A DNA stretch of 64,000 bases from positions 1 through 64,000 of the forward strand of contig CAWKKJ010000015.1 in NCBI GenBank assembly GCA_963850205.1. The letters run 5' to 3'. Below the pieces are notes generated by a model. That model searched no databases and was not told the DNA's origin. It saw only the letters and a program-made list of their open reading frames with translations. Source of the DNA: JACVRW01 sp963850205. GTDB lineage: Bacteria > Actinomycetota > Thermoleophilia > Solirubrobacterales > Thermoleophilaceae. The position numbers and the translations under genes are program-made. Position 1 is the stretch's first letter; each line of letters starts with the position of its first letter. Positions 35,096-43,901 of this stretch are shown here, in pieces.

Positions 35096-36757
35096 TCAGC
35101 CTTCCTTCAACGCTCGACGCGCCCGCTCGTATCGTCGCCGATCCTCGGCGTCCGGGTCAACCTGAGCCGCGCGGCGATAGGCCCGGTCGGCGGCGAACTC
35201 CTGGCCGAGTCTTCGGTAGATGAAGCCGAGCATGCTCGAAAAGAGCGCCTCTCGGTTCTGGTCGCCGCTCAACCGCAACGCTCGCGTGTAGTAGTTCTCC
35301 GCCTCGCGGAGCTTGCGTGTCGCGTTTGCCTCCCGACGGCTGGGCAGGTGTATCAGACCGATACCAGCGAGCGCCTCGGAGGCCTCGTCCTTCAGGAGTG
35401 GTTCTCCGCGCTCATACGCGCGGACCACGTCGCGAAACAGCGCTTCGGCGGCCGGGAAGCGCGGCTCGATTTCCGCTTGGCTCAGACAGAACAGCGCCCG
35501 CGCCCGACCGAAGCGTGCGCGCGCCTCGAGTATCTCGGCGTTCGTCTGGGTTGGCTTCGCCTCAACCTGGAGGTACCCGCGAAGTGCCTTGCGGATGCCG
35601 TCTGCATCGGTGCTGCCGGGCGCGCAGGTACCACGCGACCGCTGATACTGCACCTCAGCGATCCCGAACCGGGCTCGTGCGTACTCTGGCTCCGCGTCGA
35701 GCGCCCTTAGGTAGAACCGCCGGGCACGACCGAGCGCGCCCGAGCGCCCCGCGGCGTGCCCGAGGAATAAATCGATGACTCCACTTGTTTGACCTCCCGC
35801 TGCGGCCGACCCCACACGTGCTTGCCGCAACCACCGACTCGCTTCCTCGTAGTCATCTCGGGCGAAGTAGCTCAGCCCTATGACGAAGTGGGACAGCACG
35901 CGCGTCCGTGCAGCGAGCACACGACGTGCCTCCAGTCGCGCCGCGACGTCATCGCTCACTGCGCCGGCGACCACGGCAGGCGCCCCTAGGCGATGGCTGC
36001 CGATGAGCTCGTCCGCGTCTCCGAGAGATTGTCCCGAGAGGTAAAACCGGGGCGCGATGATGCTCTCGTTTTCAACGAGCCGGATGCTCCCGTAGACGAC
36101 GATCTGAGCATTGACCTCTCGGGCCAAGTGCTCCGCGGCGGCCGTGCGGGCTCCGGGAGTCCGTCCCTCTAGTGGCTGCAACGCGGGCGGCGGAGCTACG
36201 TCGAAGGTGACCTGCGCTGAATCCGCACCACGCTTCAGCTGCGCTCCGAGAGTGCTTCGAACCTGACGAGCCAGCACCTCCCCCGCGTGCGCCGCCTCCA
36301 CTTCCCCGCGTCCGGCGGTTGCCGTGAAAGGTGCGACTGCGATGTTCATGTCCCCGGCAAGTCGCTGCGCCGGCGAATCCTTACGAAGTTCCTTGACGAA
36401 TGTGTACAGCCCAGCAAGCGTGGCCAGCAGGCTGAGCAATGCGACCAAGACCTTCCAGGCTTGCACGCCACTGCGCAGGAGCCCACCTCGGCCCCGTCCC
36501 GCACCGGGCTCGGTTAGGCGCAGCAGGACATCCTCATCCAGTGACGCGTGCTCGAGGTCAGGTTCGAGACTGACGCCGGCTTGGGTCAGTGCTTCGGTGA
36601 TCTGCGCTCGTCCGCTCGCCGTAAGCCGCGCTCGCCCGAAGCGCTCGCGTAAGCGACGGACCGCTACGCGGCGGTGTTTCCCAGCCTCGGCAAGCTCCTG
36701 CGCAACCGCCTTCGCGACCTCCGTGTCCTTCTCTTGGGTGTGGGGCTCCGCGGCCAT
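35096..36757 (-). CDS. Membrane-anchored TPR protein with N-terminal helical domain
   Basis: The 553-residue protein has an N-terminal charged domain (about 10-75, VRRLRERFGRARLTASGRAQITEAL) resembling a winged-helix-like module seen in actinobacterial signalling proteins. One membrane helix follows (VLVALLSLLATLAGLYTFV, about 100-120), then a FlgO/CsgG-like sensor region starting MNIAVAPF, then TPR-type helical repeats to the end (about 290-550; ARRFYLRALDAEPEYARARFGIAEV). It is probably a scaffold at the membrane. It forms a less GC-rich pair with the lipoprotein gene. ATG 36757 is preferred over a basic in-frame extension to 36790. Confidence 0.75.
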   Translation of the reverse strand: MAAEPHTQEKDTEVAKAVAQELAEAGKHRRVAVRRLRERFGRARLTASGRAQITEALTQAGVSLEPDLEHASLDEDVLLRLTEPGAGRGRGGLLRSGVQAWKVLVALLSLLATLAGLYTFVKELRKDSPAQRLAGDMNIAVAPFTATAGRGEVEAAHAGEVLARQVRSTLGAQLKRGADSAQVTFDVAPPPALQPLEGRTPGARTAAAEHLAREVNAQIVVYGSIRLVENESIIAPRFYLSGQSLGDADELIGSHRLGAPAVVAGAVSDDVAARLEARRVLAARTRVLSHFVIGLSYFARDDYEEASRWLRQARVGSAAAGGQTSGVIDLFLGHAAGRSGALGRARRFYLRALDAEPEYARARFGIAEVQYQRSRGTCAPGSTDADGIRKALRGYLQVEAKPTQTNAEILEARARFGRARALFCLSQAEIEPRFPAAEALFRDVVRAYERGEPLLKDEASEALAGIGLIHLPSRREANATRKLREAENYYTRALRLSGDQNREALFSSMLGFIYRRLGQEFAADRAYRRAAQVDPDAEDRRRYERARRALKEG

Positions 36758-37091
36758 CCTGCTGCGCCGCCTTCTTGGGGCTGAGCGCAACCCCTATGGT
36801 CCGCGAGCACCCGGACCGTCGCAACCTCTCGAGCAGAATTTTCATGCCTCGTGACCGTGCCCCACGGCCTTCCTTTGCAGAGGGCGGCGAGTTGCATTGT
36901 TGCGGAACTCACCAGTGGGCCACCATCGCCACCTCTTGATGTTGCCGGTCAGCTCAGAGGCGCCACGAGAGCCGCTCGACCTGTGGATGAGCGGCGCTAT
37001 GGTCAACGCTCGTGGCGACGTGCCGGTGGGTGCGCCGGCGAGACCTACCGAGAGGACCCGTCAGGATCGGCCCGGCGCGCCGCTGATGGCG
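36758..37091. other. Intergenic stretch, no convincing gene
   Basis: This 334-bp gap between the TPR gene and the small Pro-rich ORF is of mixed composition and includes the less GC-rich upstream region of the TPR gene (around 36800-36960). Frames open on either strand lack recognisable motifs. It probably contains the promoter of the TPR-lipoprotein pair, though no clear -35/-10 pair is seen. Confidence 0.4.
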
Positions 37092-37226
37092 CTACTCGTC
37101 GTCAGGCGTCTCCGGGCCCTTGGGGTCCGGCAGGGGCGCGTCCGGTGGGCTCGGCGGGGGCTGCTCGGGCGGCGCCGGCTGGGGCACCTCGGTGGACGGG
37201 GGCACGGAGTCTGGTACCTCGAACAT
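37092..37226 (-). CDS. Small proline-rich acidic protein (44 aa), tentative
   Basis: ATG 37226 is preceded closely by GGAGAGG. The ORF encodes 44 residues, about 40 percent proline, with repeats like PAPPEQPPPSPP and an acidic end TPDDE. It lies 57 bp after the topoisomerase stop on the same strand. Pro-rich short frames arise by chance in such GC-rich DNA, so this is tentative. Confidence 0.35.
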   Translation of the reverse strand: MFEVPDSVPPSTEVPQPAPPEQPPPSPPDAPLPDPKGPETPDDE

Positions 37227-37283
37227 GACCTCTCCGTTCCCAAGGCAGCGCTGGGGAAACGCCCGGCCGACCTGTCTCCAGAG

Positions 37284-38348
37284 CTAGGCGACCTTCTCCA
37301 GCTCGCGGGCCCGCTCGACCCTGTCGGCCTCCCGATCGCCTCCGAGCAGGTCCAGCACCGCCTCCTCGACCGCACCCTGCACCGTCGGCCAGGGTCCCGT
37401 GTCCTCGATCAGCTCCGGCAACACGCCACCGATGGTGAGCCCGCCGTCGAAGCGGTCGAACACCCGCGGGTCGATGTACGAGGCCCGGCAGACGGCGGGG
37501 GTGTTGCCGAGGTAGCGGGCCACCTCCTTGATCGCGCGGGATTTGGCCCGCTTGCGTGAGGTCTTGGTGCTGACGGCCGGGCCGGACACCGAGAGCGCCA
37601 CTGCCGCGAGCACCGTCGCGCTCCAGGTGCGGAAGTCCTTGGCGCTGAAGTCGCCTCCGGTCGCGTCCTTGACGTAGCGGTTGATGTCGGAGGACTTGAC
37701 GTCCGCCCAGCGCCGGCCCTCCTTGTAGGCCAGCAGCTCGCTCCCGCCGCCGCGCCGGCGCTTGAGGGAACGGGCGATATCGGCCACGACCGGGTCGTCG
37801 ATCGTCTGGATCCGCCGCTGGCCGCCCTTGGCCTCGTAGTCGAAGACCACACGGTCGCCGTCCACGGTCACGTGGCGCTTCTGCATGGTGGCGATCCCGT
37901 AGGTGTCGTTCTCCTCGGCGTAGTCCTCCGACCCGATGCGAAAGAAGCCGAAGTCGAGCAGGCGAGTGGCGCAGGCCAGCGTGCGGTTCTTCGGAAAGCC
38001 CGCGAGCGCCAGGTCCTTCCTGACCCGCTTACGCAGGCGGGGCAGCGCGCGTGCGAAGTCCTCCATCTCCGCGAACTTCTCGCGGTCCCGGCGCTCGCGC
38101 CAGCGGTCGTGGTAGCGGTACTGCTTGCGCCCGGCGGCGTCGTTGCCGGTGGCCTGGATGTGGCCCATCGGATAGGGGCAGATCCAGACCTCGCCCCAGG
38201 CGGGCGGGATGGCCAGCTCGCGGATGCGCTCGATCACGCTCGGCTCGGTCACCCGCCGGCCGTCCTCGTCGAGATACTCGAACCCCTTGCCGCGTCGTCG
38301 CCGGCGGATGCCGGGGCCGGAGCAGTCCACACGCTTCAGTCGTGCCAC
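37284..38348 (-). CDS. Type IB DNA topoisomerase
   Basis: The 354-residue poxvirus-like TopIB relaxes supercoils through a 3'-phosphotyrosine. Features are GKGFEYLDEDG and IPPAWGEVWICP in the N-terminal domain, GIATMQKRHV, the catalytic-core arginine in KDFRTWSATV and the nucleophilic tyrosine in CRASYIDPRVFDRF. GTG 38348 (VARLKRVDCSGPG) is chosen as start; an in-frame upstream extension overlaps the divergent flavin reductase promoter. Confidence 0.92.
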   Translation of the reverse strand: MARLKRVDCSGPGIRRRRRGKGFEYLDEDGRRVTEPSVIERIRELAIPPAWGEVWICPYPMGHIQATGNDAAGRKQYRYHDRWRERRDREKFAEMEDFARALPRLRKRVRKDLALAGFPKNRTLACATRLLDFGFFRIGSEDYAEENDTYGIATMQKRHVTVDGDRVVFDYEAKGGQRRIQTIDDPVVADIARSLKRRRGGGSELLAYKEGRRWADVKSSDINRYVKDATGGDFSAKDFRTWSATVLAAVALSVSGPAVSTKTSRKRAKSRAIKEVARYLGNTPAVCRASYIDPRVFDRFDGGLTIGGVLPELIEDTGPWPTVQGAVEEAVLDLLGGDREADRVERARELEKVA

Positions 38349-38414
38349 GGAGCGATTGTGCCCCGCCAGGGGACGCCGCAATCCTCGCCGGCACGCCATC
38401 CGTACCCTCGGACA

Positions 38415-39020
38415 ATGCGAGCTCTCGTTCTCAACTGCACCCTGAAGCCCTCACCCGCCGAGTCCAACACCGAGGCGCTGGCGCGAGTCGTGACCGGCTC
38501 GCTCGAGCGCGAGGGCGTGGAGATAAACGTGATCCGCGTGGTGGACCACGACGTGAAGCCCGGGGTCTCCAACGACGAGGGCGACGGCGACGCCTGGCCC
38601 ACGATCCTGGAGCGGCTGCTGGCCGCGCAGATCCTGGTCGTGGCCACGCCCACCTGGCTGGGCCGGCCCTCCAGCGTGGCCCAGCGGGTGCTCGAGCGTC
38701 TCGACGCGCTGCTCTCGGAGACCGACGACGGCCGGCCGGCGGCCTACAACCGCGTGGCCGGCGTGGTCGTGACCGGCAACGAGGACGGTGCGCACCACGT
38801 GATCTCCGAGGTCTCCGGCGCCCTGGGAGACATCGGCTTCACCGTCCCGGGCCAGTCCTGGACCTACTGGAACCGCGGCCCGGGGCCGGGCGACGACTAC
38901 CTCGACTCCGACGAGGGCAAGGACTGGTCTCGGTCCACCGGGGAGATGGCGGCGTCGAATCTGCTGGCGGTGGCCCGGGCGCTGGAGGCGGCGCCGGTAC
39001 CGGCGCCGCCCGGCACCTAG
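38415..39020 (+). CDS. NADPH-dependent FMN reductase/flavodoxin-fold protein
   Basis: The 201-residue protein begins MRALVLNCTLKPSPAESNTEAL, the phosphate-binding loop of the FMN_red family, with LVVATPTWLGRPSS as the second flavin-contacting segment. The rest (GEMAASNLLAVARAL) is typical of this fold. It probably reduces FMN or quinones with NAD(P)H. TACCCT ends 6 nt before ATG, indicating leaderless initiation. Confidence 0.88.
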   Translation: MRALVLNCTLKPSPAESNTEALARVVTGSLEREGVEINVIRVVDHDVKPGVSNDEGDGDAWPTILERLLAAQILVVATPTWLGRPSSVAQRVLERLDALLSETDDGRPAAYNRVAGVVVTGNEDGAHHVISEVSGALGDIGFTVPGQSWTYWNRGPGPGDDYLDSDEGKDWSRSTGEMAASNLLAVARALEAAPVPAPPGT

Positions 39021-39024
39021 GGGG

Positions 39025-39069
39025 TGTGGGCCCTTTCAGTGCCGCATACGAGCATCAAAAGGGCCCACA
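39025..39069. terminator. Bidirectional terminator between convergent genes
   Basis: A perfect 12-bp stem, TGTGGGCCCTTT and AAAGGGCCCACA, with a 21-nt loop fills almost the whole 49-bp gap between convergent genes. Its T/A runs sit at the loop side, so it is an unusual form. Termination is likely but not certain. Confidence 0.65.
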
Positions 39070-39864
39070 TCACCCGAACGACCGCTGCAGCCGCTCCAGC
39101 AGCTCCGGATCGCGCGCCGCCAGCACGCGCGAGCGCATCTGCAGGTCGAGGGCGTCCCCGCCGGGGAGAGCCACCGCGCCGCCCGCCTCGGTGACCAGCA
39201 GCTGGCCCGCTGCCACGTCGACCGAGCGGATCTCGCCCATCGTGACCATCGCGTCGAGGCGGCCGGCGGCCACGAAACAGAGGCTGACGGCCACCGAGCC
39301 GAGCACGCGCAGGCGGAGCGCTTCCGATGCCCCTATGGCCTCGGCCTGCGCGGCGACCCGAGCCGGGCGCGCGGTCTCCAGGCCGAGGATCTCCAACGGC
39401 CCCGGCTCCAGCGGCTCGAGGCGAGTCTCGTCGCAGAACGCGCCCTCGCCGCGCACCGCCCACCAGTCACGCTCGCGGTCGAGCTCGGCCACGTAGCCCA
39501 CCTCCACGTCGGCCATCGCCGGGCCGGAGGCGACCGCGATCGACACGCAGGCCGACGGCAGCCCACGCTTGGCGTTGAGCGACCCGTCCACCGGATCGAT
39601 GACCACGCGGACGGGTCCACCCCCGCCCAACTGCACCTCGCCGCGCTCCTCCGAGACGGCCACCAGGCCGGCGCCGAGCGCCTCCAGCTCGCCGAACACC
39701 GCGTCCTCGGCGGCCCGGTCGATCACCAGGGCGGTGTCACCGCCCTCGCCGCGGCCGGTCTCGACACCGCGCTCGGCCGTCGTGGCGAAGCCCGCCACAG
39801 CCGCCTTGGCAGCATGGGCCGCCCGGCGGCAGAAGCCCAGCCAATCCTGGTCGGAAGCGAGCAC
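39070..39864 (-). CDS. Inositol monophosphatase family protein
   Basis: The 264-residue Mg-dependent phosphatase has metal-binding residues in VSEERG (Glu), VIDPVDGSLNAKRG (Asp, Asp) and SVDVAAG (Asp). Substrates in this family include inositol-1-phosphate, histidinol-phosphate, NADP and fructose-1,6-bisphosphate; the sequence does not decide. GTG 39864 lies 10 nt from a TAGGAT hexamer that overlaps the promoter of the divergent helicase. Confidence 0.9.
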   Translation of the reverse strand: MLASDQDWLGFCRRAAHAAKAAVAGFATTAERGVETGRGEGGDTALVIDRAAEDAVFGELEALGAGLVAVSEERGEVQLGGGGPVRVVIDPVDGSLNAKRGLPSACVSIAVASGPAMADVEVGYVAELDRERDWWAVRGEGAFCDETRLEPLEPGPLEILGLETARPARVAAQAEAIGASEALRLRVLGSVAVSLCFVAAGRLDAMVTMGEIRSVDVAAGQLLVTEAGGAVALPGGDALDLQMRSRVLAARDPELLERLQRSFG

Positions 39865-39873
39865 GGCGCGGCG

Positions 39874-39880
39874 TATCCTA
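39874..39880. promoter_or_regulatory. Overlapping divergent -10 hexamers
   Basis: TATCCT (39874-39879, plus, 8 nt before the helicase ATG) and TAGGAT on the minus strand (39875-39880, 10 nt before the IMPase GTG) share five base pairs. One near-symmetric site could fire in both directions and give two leaderless mRNAs. Confidence 0.5.
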
Positions 39881-39887
39881 GGCGGGG

Positions 39888-42800
39888 ATGTCAGAAGCCC
39901 TCGACGGCCTGAACCGCTCGCAGCAGGCCGCCGTGACGCACCCCGGCGGCCCGCTTCTCATCCTGGGCGGGGCCGGGACCGGCAAGACGGCGACGCTCAT
40001 CCGCCGCTTCGCCTGGCTGGTCGAGCAGGAGACGCCCGCCGACGCGGTGCTCGGCCTCGCCTTCTCGTCCTCGGCGGCGGCCGAGATGCTGGAGCGGCTC
40101 GAGGAACTCCTGCAGCCGCCCTACGAGGAGCTGCGCGTGAGCACCTTCCACGGCTTCTGCCTGCGCCTGCTCTGCGACGAGTCGCTCGAGGCCGGCGTGG
40201 ACCCGTTCCTCTCGCCGGTCAGCCCGGCAGATCGCCTCGCCCTGCTGCTGGAGCGCCTGGACGACCTGACCCTGCGCCACCACGAGACGCGCGGCAACCC
40301 GGCCGCCCTGCTGGCCAGTTTCGTGTCGCGGATCGATCGCCTGAAGGACGAGATGATCTCGGCCGAGGACTACCGGCGCTACGCCGAACGGCTGGCTTCG
40401 GCGGCCACCGGCGACGCCGCCCGCGCGCGGGCCGACCGGGAGCTCGAGTTCGCCCGGCTCTACGCCGACCACGATCGGCTGCTGGCCGCACGCGGCGCGC
40501 TCGACTTCGGCGACCTGGTCGTGCGGGCCTTCGCCCTGCTGCACCGGCGCCCGCACGTGCGTGAGCGCGTCTCGCGCCGCTTTCACCACGTGCTCGTGGA
40601 CGACTACCAGGACGTGAACCTTGCCCAGGGGATGCTGCTTCGCCTCCTCTCCGAGGAGCACCGCAACGTGACCGTGGCGGGCGACGACGATCAGGCGATC
40701 CACCGCTTCCGGGGCGCCGCAGCGAAGAACCTGCTCGGCTTCCAGCGCGAGTTCGACGACGTCACGGTGGTCGAGCTCGAGAAGAGCGAACGCAGCGGCC
40801 GGCGCATCCTGAGGGCGGCGGCCGCCGTGGTGGAGGCCGCGCCCGACCGCATCCCCAAGACGCTCAAGGGGGCCGGCGGCGGACGGGTGCGCTTCTGGCG
40901 CTGCCGTTCCGAGCGTGCGCAGGCCCAGGCCGTGGCCGCGGAAGCCGAACAGCTCATCGCCGGCGGGGTCTCCCCGGAGGAGATCTGCGTGCTGGTGCGG
41001 TCGGTGAAGAACGAAGGGGCCGTGCTGGCCTCCGCGCTGGAGGAGCGGGCGGTGCCGGCGCGCACCTGCGGCGCGGCCGCCTATTTCCAGCGCGCCGAGG
41101 TACGCGACGTGCTGGCCTGGCTGCGCGCTCTGGCCGACCCGAGCGACTCCGGAGCGGTGGTGCGGGCGCTGGGCCGCCCACCGGTCGAGCTGCGCTCGGT
41201 CGACGTGGCGCGTCTCACCCAGCTCGCTCGCCGCCGCCGGCTGGACATGCCCTCGGCCGCGGCCGCCGCGCTCGAGGGCCCACAGCTCTCCGAGGAGGGC
41301 CGCGACCGGGTGCGCACCTTCCTTCGGCTCTACCGCTCCGCGGCCGGCGCCTTCGAGGACCGCCGGCCGGACGCCTTCGTCCTGCGCCTGATCGAGCGCA
41401 TCGGGCTGCGGCGACAGCAGGTGTTCGCCACCCAGGCCGACACCGTGGAGCGGCTGCGCAACATCGCCAAGCTGTCCGAGCTGGCCAACGCCTATATGCG
41501 CCGCGAGCCGCAGGCGACCGCGCGCGAATTCAGCCGCTACCTCGCCGCGGTGGCCGAATCGGGCCTGCCGGAGGAGGAGGTCACCGGGGAAGCGTCGGCC
41601 CCGGCGGTGCAGCTCATGGACATGCAGGCGGCCAAGGGCCTCGAGTTCGACCACGTGTTCGTGCTCGGCCTCTCCGCCGGGCGCATGCCGGGCCCCTTCC
41701 GGCCGCGCACCGACGGCGTGCCCGACGAGCTCCTCAAGGAGACCCTGCCGGCGGCGGACGACCGGGAGGCCCACGAGGCCACGATGCGCCGTCTCGTGTA
41801 CGTGGCCATGTCCCGCGCGCGCAAGAACCTGGTGCTGGCCTGGCCCGAGGCGGGCCCGCCGGGAGTGACGCCGCGGCCGTCGCCCTTCTACGAGGAGGCC
41901 CGCACGAAGCTCGGGCTGGACGAGGAGAGCTTCGAGGAGGAGCTCTTCGGTCCGGCCGAGGGCCTGCACTCGACCTTCCGCATCATGCGCGACGAGCTCC
42001 TCGACACCGTGGCCCGCGTGGGCGGCACGCTCGGGGAGATGCGGCTGGACACCTACCTGGACGTGGACCAGGCGATGTCGCGCTATCTCGAGCTGCTGAA
42101 GGTGGCGGCGCTGATCGAGCGCTCGAAGGAGGGCCAGCCGCTCGAAGCTGCTCTGCCGGCGATCAACGAGATCCTGGTGCAGTGCGCCACGCCGGAGCAG
42201 CGCGAGATCCTGGAGAGCTCGGCGCTCGACTCCTGGCTGCGGGACACCGAGCGGGATCCCGTCCGCCGCCCGGCCGCAGCACAGAACGGCTCCGAGCCCT
42301 CGCTGGACCCCTTCATCCCGCGGCGGGGGCGCGGGCTGATGTTGTCGGCCTCGGACATCGACACCTACCGGATCTGCCCGCTGAAGTACAAGTTCGCCCG
42401 GGTCTTCCGAATACCTCAGGAGCCCACGATCTACCAGCGCTTCGGGATCGTGGTCCACCAGGTGCTGGAGCGGTTCCACTCCGGCGGGGGCGGTCCGCTG
42501 TCGGAGCTGATGGACCTGTTCGAGGCCTCGTGGCGCCGCTCCGGCTTCGGCGACACCGACGACGAGCGCCAGTTTCGCCTCCGCGCCGTGGACGCGCTCG
42601 AGCGCTACTGGCGCCAGGACCGCGAGTCGGACGCCGAGCCGGTGTGGTTCGAGCGCAGCTTCGCCTTCCGCCTGGGGTCGCACGTGCTCCGCGGTCGCGT
42701 CGACCGGGTGGACCGCCGCCCGGACGGGAGCTATGAGCTGATCGACTACAAAACCGGCAAGGCCAAGACGCCCGAGGAGCTGCGCGAGGACGTGCAGCTG

Positions 42801-43043
42801 TCGCTCTACCAGATGGGAGCGCGGGAGTCCTGGCGCCTGGAGACCTCGGCCCAGAGCTACTTCTACGTGCTCACCGGCGAGCGCGTGCCGGTGGCGCACA
42901 CCGAGGAGGAGCTCGAGCGGGTGAAGGACACCGTGAGCGGGATCGCGGCCGGCATCCTCAAGCAGGACTTCGAGCCGACGCCGTCGGCCGAGGTGTGCAG
43001 CTTCTGCGACTACCGCATCATCTGCCCGGCGGCGGAGAAGTAG
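39888..43043 (+). CDS. UvrD-like helicase fused to RecB-family Fe-S nuclease
   Basis: The 1051-residue protein has a superfamily 1A helicase (about 1-650; GGAGTGKTATLIRR, VLVDDYQDVN, GDDDQAIHRFRGA, MDMQAAKGLEFDHVFV, RLVYVAMSRARKNL). A PD-(D/E)XK nuclease follows (about 810-1050; RGRVDRVDRR and YELIDYKTGKAK). Cysteines in TYRICPLKY and EVCSFCDYRIICP fit the Fe-S staple of AddB/AdnA-type nucleases. It resembles one subunit of AdnAB-like break-resection machines, though no partner gene adjoins it. ATG follows a TATCCT hexamer by 8 nt. Confidence 0.93.
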   Translation: MSEALDGLNRSQQAAVTHPGGPLLILGGAGTGKTATLIRRFAWLVEQETPADAVLGLAFSSSAAAEMLERLEELLQPPYEELRVSTFHGFCLRLLCDESLEAGVDPFLSPVSPADRLALLLERLDDLTLRHHETRGNPAALLASFVSRIDRLKDEMISAEDYRRYAERLASAATGDAARARADRELEFARLYADHDRLLAARGALDFGDLVVRAFALLHRRPHVRERVSRRFHHVLVDDYQDVNLAQGMLLRLLSEEHRNVTVAGDDDQAIHRFRGAAAKNLLGFQREFDDVTVVELEKSERSGRRILRAAAAVVEAAPDRIPKTLKGAGGGRVRFWRCRSERAQAQAVAAEAEQLIAGGVSPEEICVLVRSVKNEGAVLASALEERAVPARTCGAAAYFQRAEVRDVLAWLRALADPSDSGAVVRALGRPPVELRSVDVARLTQLARRRRLDMPSAAAAALEGPQLSEEGRDRVRTFLRLYRSAAGAFEDRRPDAFVLRLIERIGLRRQQVFATQADTVERLRNIAKLSELANAYMRREPQATAREFSRYLAAVAESGLPEEEVTGEASAPAVQLMDMQAAKGLEFDHVFVLGLSAGRMPGPFRPRTDGVPDELLKETLPAADDREAHEATMRRLVYVAMSRARKNLVLAWPEAGPPGVTPRPSPFYEEARTKLGLDEESFEEELFGPAEGLHSTFRIMRDELLDTVARVGGTLGEMRLDTYLDVDQAMSRYLELLKVAALIERSKEGQPLEAALPAINEILVQCATPEQREILESSALDSWLRDTERDPVRRPAAAQNGSEPSLDPFIPRRGRGLMLSASDIDTYRICPLKYKFARVFRIPQEPTIYQRFGIVVHQVLERFHSGGGGPLSELMDLFEASWRRSGFGDTDDERQFRLRAVDALERYWRQDRESDAEPVWFERSFAFRLGSHVLRGRVDRVDRRPDGSYELIDYKTGKAKTPEELREDVQLSLYQMGARESWRLETSAQSYFYVLTGERVPVAHTEEELERVKDTVSGIAAGILKQDFEPTPSAEVCSFCDYRIICPAAEK

Positions 43044-43052
43044 GAAGAGCCG

Positions 43053-43901
43053 GTGCCGCGTGAGCCGCGGCTCTTGTGTCATCCCTTCCACAACGGCTTG
43101 GAGGGAATCGGCATGGGCGCGGGACCGCTGCGCCTGATCGGCGATCCGGGCCTCGCCGGGTGGGAGACCGAGACGATCGAGCCACCCGACCCGGATGACC
43201 CCGAGATCGTGCGGATCGCGGAGGCGGATCGCCGGTTGGCGCGCTCGGTGCGCTCCGCAGTCCGCGCCGGAGCGCTCCCGCTGGTGCTCGCCGGCAACTG
43301 CAACAGCTGTCTCGGCACCACCGCGGGCCTCGACGCCGCCGCGGGGAGCCTCGGCGTCGCGTGGTTCGACGCTCACCCGGACTTCGACACCCCGGACCGG
43401 AGCCTCGGCTTCTTCGACGGGATGGGGCTCGCGATCCTCACCGGCAACGGGTGGGAGCTGCTGCGCGACACGATCCCCGGCTTCACCCCCGTCGCGGAGC
43501 GCGACGTGGTCCTCGTCGGCGTCCGTGACATCGAGAGCCATCAGCGTGCGCCGTTGGAGGCTTCGTCCCTCCGTGTTCTTGCCGGAGCTTCGTTCGGCGA
43601 GGAGGCGCTCACCCACGCCCTGGACGACCTGAGGCAGCGTGTCTCGCGTGTCTATCTCCACATCGATCTCGATGCCCTCGACCCATCGGAGGGCCGCGCC
43701 AACCCGTTCGCCGCCGACGGCGGGCTGAGCCTCTCGGCGCTCGAGTCGGCGATCGACCTGGTGTTCGCCCGCTTCGAGGTCTCCGCGGCGGCGCTCACCG
43801 CCTACGACCCCCGCTTGGACGGGGACGGCCGCATGGCCCGGGCGGCCCTGCACCTGCTCGCCGCTGTGGCGCGGGGAGCAGGGGACGGCCTGAAGTCCTA
43901 G
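43053..43901 (+). CDS. Arginase/ureohydrolase-family protein with altered metal site
   Basis: The 282-residue protein keeps two of three metal motifs of the family: WFDAHPDFDTPD (Asp106, His108, Asp110) and HIDLDALDP (Asp205, Asp207). The first, normally GGDHS, reads AGNCNS, so the metal-ligand histidine is Cys83 and the aspartate before it Asn82. It may bind one metal or another metal, or have a different amidine substrate. GTG start 9 bp after the helicase-nuclease stop. The stop overlaps the convergent PAC2 gene. Confidence 0.85.
   Translation: MPREPRLLCHPFHNGLEGIGMGAGPLRLIGDPGLAGWETETIEPPDPDDPEIVRIAEADRRLARSVRSAVRAGALPLVLAGNCNSCLGTTAGLDAAAGSLGVAWFDAHPDFDTPDRSLGFFDGMGLAILTGNGWELLRDTIPGFTPVAERDVVLVGVRDIESHQRAPLEASSLRVLAGASFGEEALTHALDDLRQRVSRVYLHIDLDALDPSEGRANPFAADGGLSLSALESAIDLVFARFEVSAAALTAYDPRLDGDGRMARAALHLLAAVARGAGDGLKS

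Noticed and set aside
36897..37559. A plus-strand gene in the gap before topoisomerase
   Set aside because: Most of it is antisense to the topoisomerase 3' end and the protein is low complexity with no motif.
39025..39069. Attachment site or mobile element end
   Set aside because: The perfect inverted repeat fills a gap between convergent genes and is explained more simply as a shared terminator; there is no integrase or duplication nearby.
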